From positions 930,001 to 994,000 of the forward strand of contig NZ_CP127915.1 of NCBI RefSeq assembly GCF_032823475.1: DNA of 64,000 nucleotides, written 5' to 3'. The DNA is from Acinetobacter sp. SAAs474. Lineage in GTDB: Bacteria > Pseudomonadota > Gammaproteobacteria > Pseudomonadales > Moraxellaceae. The position numbers were made by a program, and so were the translations under genes. This document shows positions 55,643 through 64,000 of the stretch, one piece after another. Each line of letters starts with the position of its first letter. Position 1 is the stretch's first letter. The notes under the pieces are model-generated. The model ran no database searches and was not told the DNA's origin. It saw nothing but the letters and a program-made list of their open reading frames with translations.

Positions 55643-57103
55643 TTAAAAGCGTTCTGCCCAAGTTTGTTTAAATTTTTCAAATCTGCTGATTACATGGGGG
55701 TGCTCTTTTTCTGTCAAATGGAGGGGTAAGGCAATAATCGCTTCTAGTCCACCTTCGACTTTATTATGAATCGTTAATTCACCTTGATGGATATCAACAA
55801 TACGTTTGACAATCGCTAAACCGAGGCCGCTTCCTTGAATAGTACGCGCTTCATTACCACGTACAAAAGGCTGCATTAATTCTTCAATTTGATTTTCAGG
55901 GATACCGTCACCATGATCGGCAACTGAAATATAAATTTTTTGGTTTTGATACCAAGCACTTAAGTCAATTGGTTCTGCACCATAACGTTTTGAATTATTA
56001 ATTAAATTACCAATTAACCGTTTAAGGGATAAGCTGCGTGCTTCAATATTAGGCAGCTCTTGCGGTGTAAAACGAATATTTAACGGTTTAAACTGAATTA
56101 CTAATTCTTGTAATAGTCCATTGATATTGGTGCTCTGTAGCTCTTCATCTGAGCCATCACGCATATAAGAAATAAACTGATTTAAAATAGCATCCATATC
56201 ATCGACATCATAGATTAAACCTTCTTTGAGAAAATCATCATTTGACATCATTTCTGCACTGAGACGGATACGTGTCAGTGGTGTGCGCAGATCGTGGGAA
56301 ATACCTGCAAGCATGATTTTTCGATCTTTTTCTGTTTTATCCAGTGTATAGATCATCAGGTTAAAGGCTTGATTGACCTGACGAATTTCTAATGGTCCAT
56401 GATTGGTTTCTAAATAAGGAGCAAATCCAGTTTTGGTATAACTATTGGCTGCATTTTGTAAGCGTAATAAAGGACGGTTGAGTTGACGAACCAATGTTAA
56501 AATAATGATCGCTGCAATCAGAGGAATGCCCAATAACCAGCCTAAAAGCAGTTCAGGACTATAGTTGGCATAGGTTTTTAAGGGTTCACGTACCCAATTA
56601 CCTTGCATGGCAGGGGTTTGAATCCAAATACTTGGGGTCGGCTTAAACTGAAAGTAGACAATTACATTGTCAATATTTAATTCATTAGCGAGTTTTTCCT
56701 CAACTTTATTGGTAAAAAATTCTGCAATCACCTTGTCTTTAACATTTGGAAATTCTTTGGGATTCGTCACATATTCAATCCCGACACGTTTTTTCATCCA
56801 AGTATCGACATCAACTTTATGGCCATTTTGAAAAATTTCTAAATCAGGATTGTTAATGACTTCAAGTTCAGTGGCTAAATAACGTGCATGTTGCTGAATT
56901 TCAGGTAAATAAAGTGTTCTCCAAAAAAACCACAACGACATAAATAGGCTAAAAAACACCACAAATAAAACTAAAACAGTGGTACGCATTGCCGCAGAAC
57001 GAGGTTTGATTTTGTCGAGAAAACGTTCCCAGTGAGTACGTTTACGTTCTGAATATTTGACAAAATCGGTAAATTCTTGCGGATCTATGGGGTCGAGTTT
57101 CAC
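55643..57103 (-). CDS. envZ: EnvZ-type sensor histidine kinase
   Basis: 486-residue inner-membrane sensor. Transmembrane segments at about 41-62 and 186-206 bracket a periplasmic domain, followed by HAMP (about 207-260), the phosphoacceptor His270 in GISHDLRTPLTRIR and an HATPase domain with the N box (NLINNSKRYG) and G boxes (DHGDGIPE, GSGLGLAI). Pairs with the response regulator upstream. The two are 236 bp apart, wider than in E. coli. Confidence 0.93.
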   Translation of the reverse strand: MKLDPIDPQEFTDFVKYSERKRTHWERFLDKIKPRSAAMRTTVLVLFVVFFSLFMSLWFFWRTLYLPEIQQHARYLATELEVINNPDLEIFQNGHKVDVDTWMKKRVGIEYVTNPKEFPNVKDKVIAEFFTNKVEEKLANELNIDNVIVYFQFKPTPSIWIQTPAMQGNWVREPLKTYANYSPELLLGWLLGIPLIAAIIILTLVRQLNRPLLRLQNAANSYTKTGFAPYLETNHGPLEIRQVNQAFNLMIYTLDKTEKDRKIMLAGISHDLRTPLTRIRLSAEMMSNDDFLKEGLIYDVDDMDAILNQFISYMRDGSDEELQSTNINGLLQELVIQFKPLNIRFTPQELPNIEARSLSLKRLIGNLINNSKRYGAEPIDLSAWYQNQKIYISVADHGDGIPENQIEELMQPFVRGNEARTIQGSGLGLAIVKRIVDIHQGELTIHNKVEGGLEAIIALPLHLTEKEHPHVISRFEKFKQTWAERF

Positions 57104-57339
57104 TGATTTATCCTACATGATGCCATTCGGGTATGTGGGCTGATATAAAAGCAATACAGGCATTACAGCTTTATTGATAGCTGTATCAAGTCTTGGACAG
57201 ATTGCGCCATCCGCTTTATCAGTCGCAGATGATGCACCATACGTAGTGGTGATATAAAGTTTTAAAGCATTCTCTCTTTATATTGAGCCACTACGACTGG
57301 TGAGTTTTAGCGCAGTGTCTAGTCTTTATAATCTATTAC

Positions 57340-58104
57340 CTATTCGGCACCATCTGGAACAAAGACATAACCTACGCCCCAAACCGTTTGAATATAACGG
57401 GCACGGGCAGGGTTTTCTTCAATCAAACGGCGTAGGCGAGAAACCTGAACGTCAATTGATCGTTCCATTGCTCCCCATTCACGTCCACGTGCTAGATTCA
57501 TAAGTTTATCACGTGTCAGCGGTTCACGAGGATGCTGTACCAAGGCTTTAAGTACAGCAAATTCACCTGTTGTGAGTGTAACGACTTGGCCTTCACGTGT
57601 CAGTGTGCGTGTCGAAAGGTCTAAAAACCATGGACCAAAGCTGACCACTTCCATTTGTTGGCTCGGTGCGCCAGGTACTTCGCGAACTTGACGACGAAGG
57701 ACTGCACGGATACGTGCCAATAATTCATTGGGATTAAATGGTTTTGGCAGGTAATCATCTGCACCTGCCTCTAATCCAGCAATTCGATCAGAATCACTGC
57801 CACGTGCAGTGAGCATAATTACAGGGGTATCGATATTCGATTGACGTAAACGACGGCAAATGCTTAATCCATCTTCTACAGGGAGCATGAAATCTAACAC
57901 AATAAGAGAAAATAGCTCACGCTGGAGGAGACGATCCATTTGTGTGGCATCGTGAGCTGTTTTAACTACAAAACCTTTGTCTTCGAGAAAGCGTTGCAAA
58001 AGTGTACGTAAACGAACATCATCATCAACAACGAGGATACGTTCAATGCGGTCAGTTTCGGCTTGTACAGTATCTGTATTTTCAGCAGGTACAACTAAAC
58101 TCAT
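57340..58104 (-). CDS. ompR: OmpR-family response regulator
   Basis: 254 residues from MSLVVPAENTDT, a start typical of Acinetobacter OmpR; the frame extends 9 residues further to 58131. The receiver domain carries the acidic pair DDD near 27-29, phosphorylation site Asp71 (LIVLDFMLP) and Lys in YLPKPF. The C-terminal winged helix has RSIDVQVSRLRRLIEENP and TVWGVGYVF. Regulates outer membrane and osmotic or antibiotic-related genes with EnvZ. Confidence 0.96.
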   Translation of the reverse strand: MSLVVPAENTDTVQAETDRIERILVVDDDVRLRTLLQRFLEDKGFVVKTAHDATQMDRLLQRELFSLIVLDFMLPVEDGLSICRRLRQSNIDTPVIMLTARGSDSDRIAGLEAGADDYLPKPFNPNELLARIRAVLRRQVREVPGAPSQQMEVVSFGPWFLDLSTRTLTREGQVVTLTTGEFAVLKALVQHPREPLTRDKLMNLARGREWGAMERSIDVQVSRLRRLIEENPARARYIQTVWGVGYVFVPDGAE

Positions 58105-58434
58105 GATGTGCTCCTTTATCTTTATTGTCATCGTAAATGAAATGCTGAGTTAACATTGAGTATACGATTGATTACTATAGGTTGACTATGTGCTAAAACG
58201 ACAATTACAGTTTAAATCAAGCTATAGATACTAAATATATACAGGTAAAGCAAAAATAAACCAGTATAAAAATATGAATTTATGCTGATAATGCTTATAA
58301 TTTAATAGATTTTTTTAAAATCTGTCATTTAATGGTATTGTTCATTAATAATTTTAATAAAACAATTGTGGATTTTATACACTCGGTCTTTATAATCATG
58401 GCTTTTAGTATCTATCCTTGTGGAATCAAACAAG
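58105..58434. other. 330-bp divergent promoter region of ompR and tex
   Basis: AT-rich DNA holding both divergent promoters. TTGTGG ... TATAAT near 58365-58395 is a possible tex promoter (TATAAT at 58390-58395). No further structure recognised. Confidence 0.4.
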
Positions 58435-60792
58435 ATGACTGACTTAGTTCAGCAGTTGGCAAAAGAACTTGCCGTACGTCCAAACCAAGTAGAAGCAGCA
58501 ATCAAGTTAATTGATGAAGGTGCTAGTGTTCCGTTTATTGCACGTTACCGTAAAGAAGTAACGCAAGGCTTGGATGACATTCAACTACGTCAACTTGATA
58601 CGCGCTTAGCTTATTTGCGCGATTTATTTGAACGTCGTGAAAAGGTCATTGAGTCGCTAAAAGAACAAAATAAATTATCCGATGATTTATTAGTGCGTGT
58701 GAATGCTGCTGAAACTAAAAATGCATTAGAAGAAATTTATGCGCCATACCGTCCAAAACGGACCAGCAAATCATTTAAGGCAAAAGCTGCAGGCTTAGGC
58801 CCGATTGCAGACAAAATATGGCATGAAGCCATTGATCCAATTGCTGCGCTGGAAGGCTTTAGCCATGAAGAATATCCTGATGTAGAAAGTCAACTTGATG
58901 CAATTCATCATATTTTAATCGATGAATGGGCACAGAATATTGCATTAACAACAGCCTTAAAAGCAGCATTTGCTAAAACAGCATTGCTTAAAAGTGCTGT
59001 TGCCAATGATGAGAAAAAGGAAGTTGGTAAGAAATTCCGTGATTATTTTGACTTTTCTGAAAGTTTAAATAAAGTTGCTTCTCATCGTTTATTGGCAATG
59101 TTACGTGGCCGTCAGGAAAATGTATTGACTTTAAAAGTCGATGGTGATGATGAGTTGCCGCTTTCATTGATTGCCACTGAATATGATTTGACAACAGTTG
59201 AACCACAAACGCGTCAGACTTTTTTACAGCAAACTGCACAATTATTCTGGTTAGCGAAGATTCGTCCAAGTATTGAACATTCTTTATTAACAGAAAAACG
59301 TTTAGCTGCTGAAGCAGAAGCCATAGATGTATTTGCTGAGAATTTACGTCACTTACTGCTTTCTGCGCCTGCGGGAACACGTTGTACCTTAGGTGTTGAT
59401 CCGGGTATTCGAACTGGCGTTAAACTGGCAGTGGTGAATCAATCGGGTGATGTACTGACACACAGTACCATTTATCCATTTGCACCAAAAGAAGATAAAG
59501 CAGGCTCAATTACTGAATTGGCGCGTTTATGTCGTGAGTTTAATGTTGATTTGATCGCGATTGGTAACGGTACTGCTAGCCGTGAAACTGAAGCGCTGAT
59601 TGCTGAAATGATGAGTGCCAATACAGATTTGAATTTAACGCGTGTATTGGTTTCTGAAGCTGGCGCATCGGTTTATTCAGCTTCAGAATTGGCGACGCAA
59701 GAACTACCAGATCTTGATGTATCTATTCGTGGTGCAGTTTCTATTGCACGTCGTTTACAAGATCCATTGGCAGAATTGGTTAAAATTGATCCAAAATCGA
59801 TTGGTGTTGGCCAATATCAATATGATGTCAATCAAGTGAATCTTGCTAAGACATTGGATGCTGTGGTTGAAGATTGTGTTAACGCTGTTGGTGTGGATGT
59901 CAATACAGCCTCTGCGGCGATTTTGGGCTATATTGCTGGTTTAAATAAAGCCATTGCACAGCAAATTGTTGAGTTTAGAAAAGAGCATGGCCGTTTTAAC
60001 AGTCGTCAAGAGTTGAAAAAAGTGCCACGTTTGGGTGAGCGTACTTTTGAGCAAGCAGCCGGATTTTTACGTATTCAAGATGGTATCGAACCGCTAGATG
60101 CATCTGCAGTACATCCCGAATCTTATGCTTTGGTCAGTAAAATTGTGACAGCTAAAGCAACTTCAGTACAAGCGATCATTGGTAATAGCGAGATTATTCG
60201 TCAAATCAATGTAGATGACTTTATTGATGAACAATTTGGTGTATTGACTGTTCAAGATGTTTTAGCTGAGTTGGAAAAACCAGGTCGTGATCCACGTCCT
60301 GAATTCCGTACAGCAAAATTCCGTGAAGATATCACTGAAGTTGCACATCTTGCTGAAGGTATGCAGTTAGAGGGGGTTATTACTAATGTAACCAACTTTG
60401 GTGCATTTGTTGATGTGGGTGTACATCAAGATGGTTTAGTACATATCTCTGAGTTAACCAATGAATTTGTTGCTGATCCGCATAAAATTGTTAAACCGGG
60501 TCAAATTGTGCAGGTTCGTGTATTAAGTGTAGATGTTGAACGCAATCGTGTTAATTTGTCGATGCGCCCAGAAGGGGCTGCTGTAGCGGCAAAACCACAG
60601 CGTCAGCCGCGTCGTGATACGGCAAATGAACCACGTGGTGAGCGTAAAGCACATGCTAAACGTCCACAACATGCACGAACAGGCAATGAACGCGGGCAGG
60701 TTAAAAAATCACAAAATTCAAAACCACAAGAAAATAAAATTGGCGGTTTTGGTGCTTTGTTATTGCAAGCGGGTGTTAAAGGTTCTCAGTAA
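58435..60792 (+). CDS. tex: Tex family RNA-binding transcription accessory protein
   Basis: 785 residues. N-terminal helical Tex domain (LAKELAVRPNQVEAAIKLIDEGASVPFIARYRKE), a YqgF/RNase H-like domain (TLGVDPGIRTGVKLAVV), helix-hairpin-helix segments (SAAILGYIAGLNKAIAQQIVEF) and a C-terminal S1 domain (EGVITNVTNFGAFVDVGVHQDGLVHIS), followed by a basic disordered tail. ATG 58435 (MTDLVQQLAKEL) is taken as start; a GTG five codons upstream is possible. Ends with a strong terminator. Confidence 0.97.
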   Translation: MTDLVQQLAKELAVRPNQVEAAIKLIDEGASVPFIARYRKEVTQGLDDIQLRQLDTRLAYLRDLFERREKVIESLKEQNKLSDDLLVRVNAAETKNALEEIYAPYRPKRTSKSFKAKAAGLGPIADKIWHEAIDPIAALEGFSHEEYPDVESQLDAIHHILIDEWAQNIALTTALKAAFAKTALLKSAVANDEKKEVGKKFRDYFDFSESLNKVASHRLLAMLRGRQENVLTLKVDGDDELPLSLIATEYDLTTVEPQTRQTFLQQTAQLFWLAKIRPSIEHSLLTEKRLAAEAEAIDVFAENLRHLLLSAPAGTRCTLGVDPGIRTGVKLAVVNQSGDVLTHSTIYPFAPKEDKAGSITELARLCREFNVDLIAIGNGTASRETEALIAEMMSANTDLNLTRVLVSEAGASVYSASELATQELPDLDVSIRGAVSIARRLQDPLAELVKIDPKSIGVGQYQYDVNQVNLAKTLDAVVEDCVNAVGVDVNTASAAILGYIAGLNKAIAQQIVEFRKEHGRFNSRQELKKVPRLGERTFEQAAGFLRIQDGIEPLDASAVHPESYALVSKIVTAKATSVQAIIGNSEIIRQINVDDFIDEQFGVLTVQDVLAELEKPGRDPRPEFRTAKFREDITEVAHLAEGMQLEGVITNVTNFGAFVDVGVHQDGLVHISELTNEFVADPHKIVKPGQIVQVRVLSVDVERNRVNLSMRPEGAAVAAKPQRQPRRDTANEPRGERKAHAKRPQHARTGNERGQVKKSQNSKPQENKIGGFGALLLQAGVKGSQ

Positions 60793-60834
60793 GGCTGTTG
60801 TGCTGTTTAAGTACGATCTTCAGTATTACCAATC

Positions 60835-60864
60835 AAGCCAGTCAGTCAAATGACTGGCTTTTTT
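60835..60864 (+). terminator. Terminator after tex
   Basis: AAGCCAGTCA pairs with TGACTGGCTT around a 6-base loop and ends in a T run. Confidence 0.9.
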
Positions 60865-60903
60865 AATACCGATCAGAATGGCAGATCTAGCACCCTATGA
60901 AGT

Positions 60904-61215
60904 TTAAATCAGCGGGACAATCCAACTACAAATGATGAGCATAATACCTAAATGGCCTAATTTGCGAGTAACTTGTTCGAGTTTAGAGGGGATAAAAACA
61001 GTGTTATTGACGACTTTATTCGAATTAAAGAGTTTATTGAGTTTGCTGGCGCTTAAAAATACACCTAAATCGATACAGATCAGTATGGTACCAATATTGG
61101 CGACTAGATCCATTAAAATATAGTGACCTGTATAGAGTGAAAGAGTGACTTGGTATAAAAGAAAAAGTGCAAAGCCAAAGCAGACAAGGCGTAAAACTAA
61201 AGCTAAAATTCGCAT
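60904..61215 (-). CDS. Hypothetical membrane protein (103 aa)
   Basis: Three hydrophobic segments (ILALVLRLVCFGFALFLLYQVTL, LVANIGTILICIDLGVFL and LGIMLIICSWIVPLI) with a basic loop between. Convergent with tex. No family recognised. Confidence 0.65.
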   Translation of the reverse strand: MRILALVLRLVCFGFALFLLYQVTLSLYTGHYILMDLVANIGTILICIDLGVFLSASKLNKLFNSNKVVNNTVFIPSKLEQVTRKLGHLGIMLIICSWIVPLI

Positions 61216-61451
61216 AAATCACAAACACCAAATCAGTGCTATCTTGAGAGGATAACAATATTAAAAAACCAAAAAGATAAAACCATTAGACTTGCCAATC
61301 ATGGGAATCTTATTTGCTGTTGGCAAATCTAATATATTATTTTAATTACATATTTTATGTTCAATGTCGCGAGTGCACATTGAGTATGTAAAAAAACAGG
61401 ATAAAAATGCCAGATTTAATATAGCAATTTATCTGAAATAGGTCTATTCAT

Positions 61452-62339
61452 TTACCAATGTTCGCCAGGGAATAAACGTGCATATGCTTTTTGTACCCAG
61501 TTTAATTTCTGTGACTGACCAACCGATGCACTAGAACTTGGAAAGAGGTGATAGCCAATCGACATAAATTTATTATTAATTCCTGGTGCAATCGAATACG
61601 TAATAGATGCAAGACGTCCTAAATGTGTAGCAACTTTTTTGGGGCGTTTAATAATTGCATAAGCCACCAAATCTGCTGCTTGTTCAGGTGAGAGTGTTGG
61701 GACATATTTATAAATTTTAGTGGGCGCAATCATCGGCGTACGTACCAGCGGCATATAGACCGATGTAATGGCAATTTTATGCCCGTGTACTTCTGCTGCC
61801 AGACAGCGACTAAAAGCATCTAATGCAGCTTTAGAGGCGACATAGGCAGAAAAGCGTGTTGCATTCGCCAGTACACCAATTGAACTAATATTAATAATAT
61901 GGCCGTCACGACGTATCATCATCTGTGGCAAAATATTCATAATTAAGCGAATGGCACCAAAGTAATTGAGCTGCATGGTGCGTTCAAAATCATGAAATCG
62001 GTCAACAGACTCATGTACGGCACGACGAATTGAACGGCCTGCATTATTCACTAATATATCAATATGATCGACTGCACTTAAAATTTGTTTTGAGGTCGCA
62101 TCAATACCATCCATATCATTGAGATCACATGGGAAAATTAAGGCTTGTCCTCCTTTTGCTTCAATTGCTGCCTTGACCTCTTCCAAGGTGTCTGCTGTTC
62201 GTGCAACCAAAATGACACGTGCACCTGCATCCGCAAGTTTATGTGCTGTTGTGAGACCGATACCACTAGAAGCACCGGTAATCAAAACAGTTTTACCTTT
62301 TACTTTTTGTTGAAATTCTTTTTCAAGTTTCGCTTTCAC
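61452..62339 (-). CDS. acr1: Short-chain dehydrogenase closely resembling Acr1 fatty acyl-CoA reductase
   Basis: 295 residues, the same length as Acr1 of A. baylyi, which reduces long-chain fatty acyl-CoA to the aldehyde for wax-ester synthesis. NADP-binding TGASSGIG at residues 21-28, NNAGRSIRRAVHES near 98-111, and the catalytic YVASK (Tyr166, Lys170). The C-terminus PSSSASVGQSQKLNWVQKAYARLFPGEHW matches my memory of Acr1 closely. Substrate is inferred from that resemblance. Confidence 0.88.
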   Translation of the reverse strand: MKAKLEKEFQQKVKGKTVLITGASSGIGLTTAHKLADAGARVILVARTADTLEEVKAAIEAKGGQALIFPCDLNDMDGIDATSKQILSAVDHIDILVNNAGRSIRRAVHESVDRFHDFERTMQLNYFGAIRLIMNILPQMMIRRDGHIINISSIGVLANATRFSAYVASKAALDAFSRCLAAEVHGHKIAITSVYMPLVRTPMIAPTKIYKYVPTLSPEQAADLVAYAIIKRPKKVATHLGRLASITYSIAPGINNKFMSIGYHLFPSSSASVGQSQKLNWVQKAYARLFPGEHW

Positions 62340-62582
62340 TTTTCAGACCCTTGCGACTCAATTGACTGGCATTTCTGATCTGATTATATCGTCAATATGA
62401 CTGAAGTTAAGTTAAATTGTTTTTTATTTTTGCGACGATGAGATGACGATGAGATATTGTATGCTTTAAACATTATTTAGATTAATTTTAAGGGCTTAGT
62501 ATTATTTTCTCGAATAGTTTGTCATGATAGATACAACAACCTCTTTAATTTAGGTGAAATCAAAGAGGCTGAATATAGCAGA

Positions 62583-63860
62583 TTAAACTTGTGCCAAAGC
62601 TTGTTCTAAATCGGCAATTAAGTCATCAATATGTTCAATACCAATAGAGAGGCGGACCATATCTTCACTTACACCAGCAGCGCGTAGTTCTTCTGGACTT
62701 AATTGACGATGTGTTGTGGTTGCAGGATGACAAGCCAAGCTTTTTGCATCACCAATATTGACCAAGCGTGTAAACAGTTGTAGGGCATCAATAAAACGCG
62801 TCCCCCCCTCACGTCCATCTTCTACACCAAAAGAAAGAATGGCAGAAGGTTTACCTTTTACATATTTTTGTGCCAAAGCATGCTGTGGATGATCAGTTAG
62901 ACCTGCGTAATTGACCCATTTTACTTTAGCATGTGCATTTAAATATTCTGCCACTTTTAACGCATTTTCAGTATGACGTTCCATACGTAAATTCAGTGTT
63001 TCTAAACCTTGTAAAATTAAGAAGACACTTAAAGGACTAATCGCTGCGCCTGTATTACGTAAGGGTACCACACGAGCACGAGCAATATATGCGGCATCTC
63101 CTAATGCTTCCACATAATTTACCCCATGGTAACTTGGATCAGGCGTGTTTAGAACTTTAAAACGTTCAGGGTATTTGCCCCAAGGGAATTTTCCGCTATC
63201 AATGATGGCGCCGCCAATACTATTGCCATGTCCACCAATATATTTGGTTAAAGAATGGACGACAATATCTGCGCCATGTTCAAAAGGTTTTAGTAGTGCA
63301 GGTGTAGCAACAGTATTATCGACAATTACCGGAATACCATGTTGATGTGCAATTGCTGCAATGGCTTCTAAATCAATGATATTGCCAAGCGGATTGCCAA
63401 TTGACTCAATAAAAACCAATTTAGTTTTTTCATCAATTAAATCAGCAAGACTTTCAGGTTTTTGATAATCAAAAAAACGGACCTCAATACCTTGTTTAGG
63501 TAAGGTATGGGCAAAGAGGTTATAGGTTCCACCATATAGTGTAGACACTGAAGCAATATTATCACCTGCTTCTGCAATGGTTTGAATCGCATAAGTGATG
63601 GCAGACATACCTGATGCAACAGCAAGTGCACCAATTCCCCCTTCAAGTGCAGCAAGACGTTGTTCAAGCACTGCCGTAGTTGGGTTCATGATTCGAGTAT
63701 AGATATTGCCTTGCACTTTTAAATCAAATAGATCTGCACCATGTTGGGTATTATCAAAAGCATATGAGGTTGTTTGATAAATGGGTACTGCAACGGCTTT
63801 GGTGGTCGCTTCCGGGCTATAGCCAGCATGAATCGCTAAAGTTTCATCTTTATAAGTCAT
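62583..63860 (-). CDS. metY: O-acetylhomoserine sulfhydrylase (PLP-dependent)
   Basis: 425 residues of the Cys/Met-metabolism PLP family. Substrate- and cofactor-binding blocks ETLAIHAGYSPEATTKAVAVPIYQTTSY, YTRIMNPTTAVLEQRLAALEGG and the PLP lysine in VVHSLTKYIGGHGNSIGG (Lys206). The length and the SIGGAIIDSG segment favour MetY over cystathionine gamma-synthase. It joins sulfide to O-acetylhomoserine to form homocysteine. No SAM riboswitch is recognisable in the 140 bp upstream. Confidence 0.92.
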   Translation of the reverse strand: MTYKDETLAIHAGYSPEATTKAVAVPIYQTTSYAFDNTQHGADLFDLKVQGNIYTRIMNPTTAVLEQRLAALEGGIGALAVASGMSAITYAIQTIAEAGDNIASVSTLYGGTYNLFAHTLPKQGIEVRFFDYQKPESLADLIDEKTKLVFIESIGNPLGNIIDLEAIAAIAHQHGIPVIVDNTVATPALLKPFEHGADIVVHSLTKYIGGHGNSIGGAIIDSGKFPWGKYPERFKVLNTPDPSYHGVNYVEALGDAAYIARARVVPLRNTGAAISPLSVFLILQGLETLNLRMERHTENALKVAEYLNAHAKVKWVNYAGLTDHPQHALAQKYVKGKPSAILSFGVEDGREGGTRFIDALQLFTRLVNIGDAKSLACHPATTTHRQLSPEELRAAGVSEDMVRLSIGIEHIDDLIADLEQALAQV

Positions 63861-64000
63861 GTTAATTTTGTCAAAATTGTAAAATATCGGATTGAGTTTA
63901 GCATTAAACTTATGCGTGTAAAGTGATTAAATGTTGAATTTAAATCTTTTATTTTCATAAAGGTCGGTATAATTTAGACTGCGATAAGTGGTATTGATGC

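Noticed and set aside
62340-62582. Regulatory RNA upstream of the Acr1-like gene
   Set aside because: Only AT-rich intergenic DNA with a tandem GATGAGAT near 62437-62456; no stable structure or conserved motif is seen.
63861-64000. SAM riboswitch upstream of metY
   Set aside because: The 140 bp available lack the conserved SAM-I or SAM-II cores; the rest lies outside the window.

Overview
The window is a low-GC gammaproteobacterial chromosome segment, almost certainly from Acinetobacter (Moraxellaceae). The evidence is the gene families and their order: uvrA next to a YajR-like MFS carrier and ssb, the SSB tail DDDLPF, a type II homoserine kinase, an OmpR/EnvZ pair of the Acinetobacter type, and an SDR closely matching the Acr1 fatty acyl-CoA reductase known from A. 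baylyi. The species cannot be fixed from sequence alone.

Layout. 1-10.7 kb is core chromosome: a membrane-bound GGDEF cyclase (5' end outside the window), uvrA, a Fur-box gene of unknown function, a GlpM-like protein, tenA, a DUF475/TerC-like protein, a YajR-like MFS carrier and ssb. 10.8-18.8 kb is accessory: a damaged IS427-group element, a 1297-aa trimeric autotransporter adhesin inside very AT-rich DNA, ahpC, and a decayed TnpB element abutting the ahpC stop codon. 19-25.4 kb holds an FAD oxidoreductase/methyltransferase pair, tRNA-Thr, a TetR regulator divergent from a GST, and small membrane or secreted proteins.

25.8-36.15 kb is a 10.4-kb integrated island bounded by 21-bp direct repeats. 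The right repeat is the 3' end of tRNA-Ser(GGA). The island carries a P4-type integrase, an AlpA-like regulator, a HTH protein, Bro-N and Rha antirepressor-type proteins, a DUF927 primase/helicase-like ATPase, a tailless SSB and a 394-aa coiled-coil cargo protein. No capsid, tail or packaging genes are recognisable. Between the helicase and SSB genes lie 14 copies of GGTAAC/GTTACC in 210 bp, a candidate replication origin. This looks like a phage satellite or replicating integrative element and is the most interesting part of the window. A shredded second integrase just outside the left repeat points to an earlier related integration at the same tRNA.

36.3-64 kb is again core: kup, a secreted DRGH nuclease, hisF, thrB, a cold-shock/DUF1294 fusion, a polyamine-type permease and oxidase pair next to an orphan IS630-like HTH protein, an EamA exporter, hisA, a DUF805 protein, hisH, hisB, a PanZ-like GNAT, two identical tRNA-Phe genes in a 200-bp tandem duplication, a methyltransferase, a second TnpB remnant, a CoA-transferase, envZ-ompR, tex, the Acr1-like reductase and metY.

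Functional links: hisB, hisH, hisA and hisF serve histidine biosynthesis. The PuuP/PuuB-like pair suggests putrescine uptake and oxidation. The Acr1-like enzyme suggests wax-ester synthesis. All family calls were made by reading motifs and from memory of the families; no database search was run.
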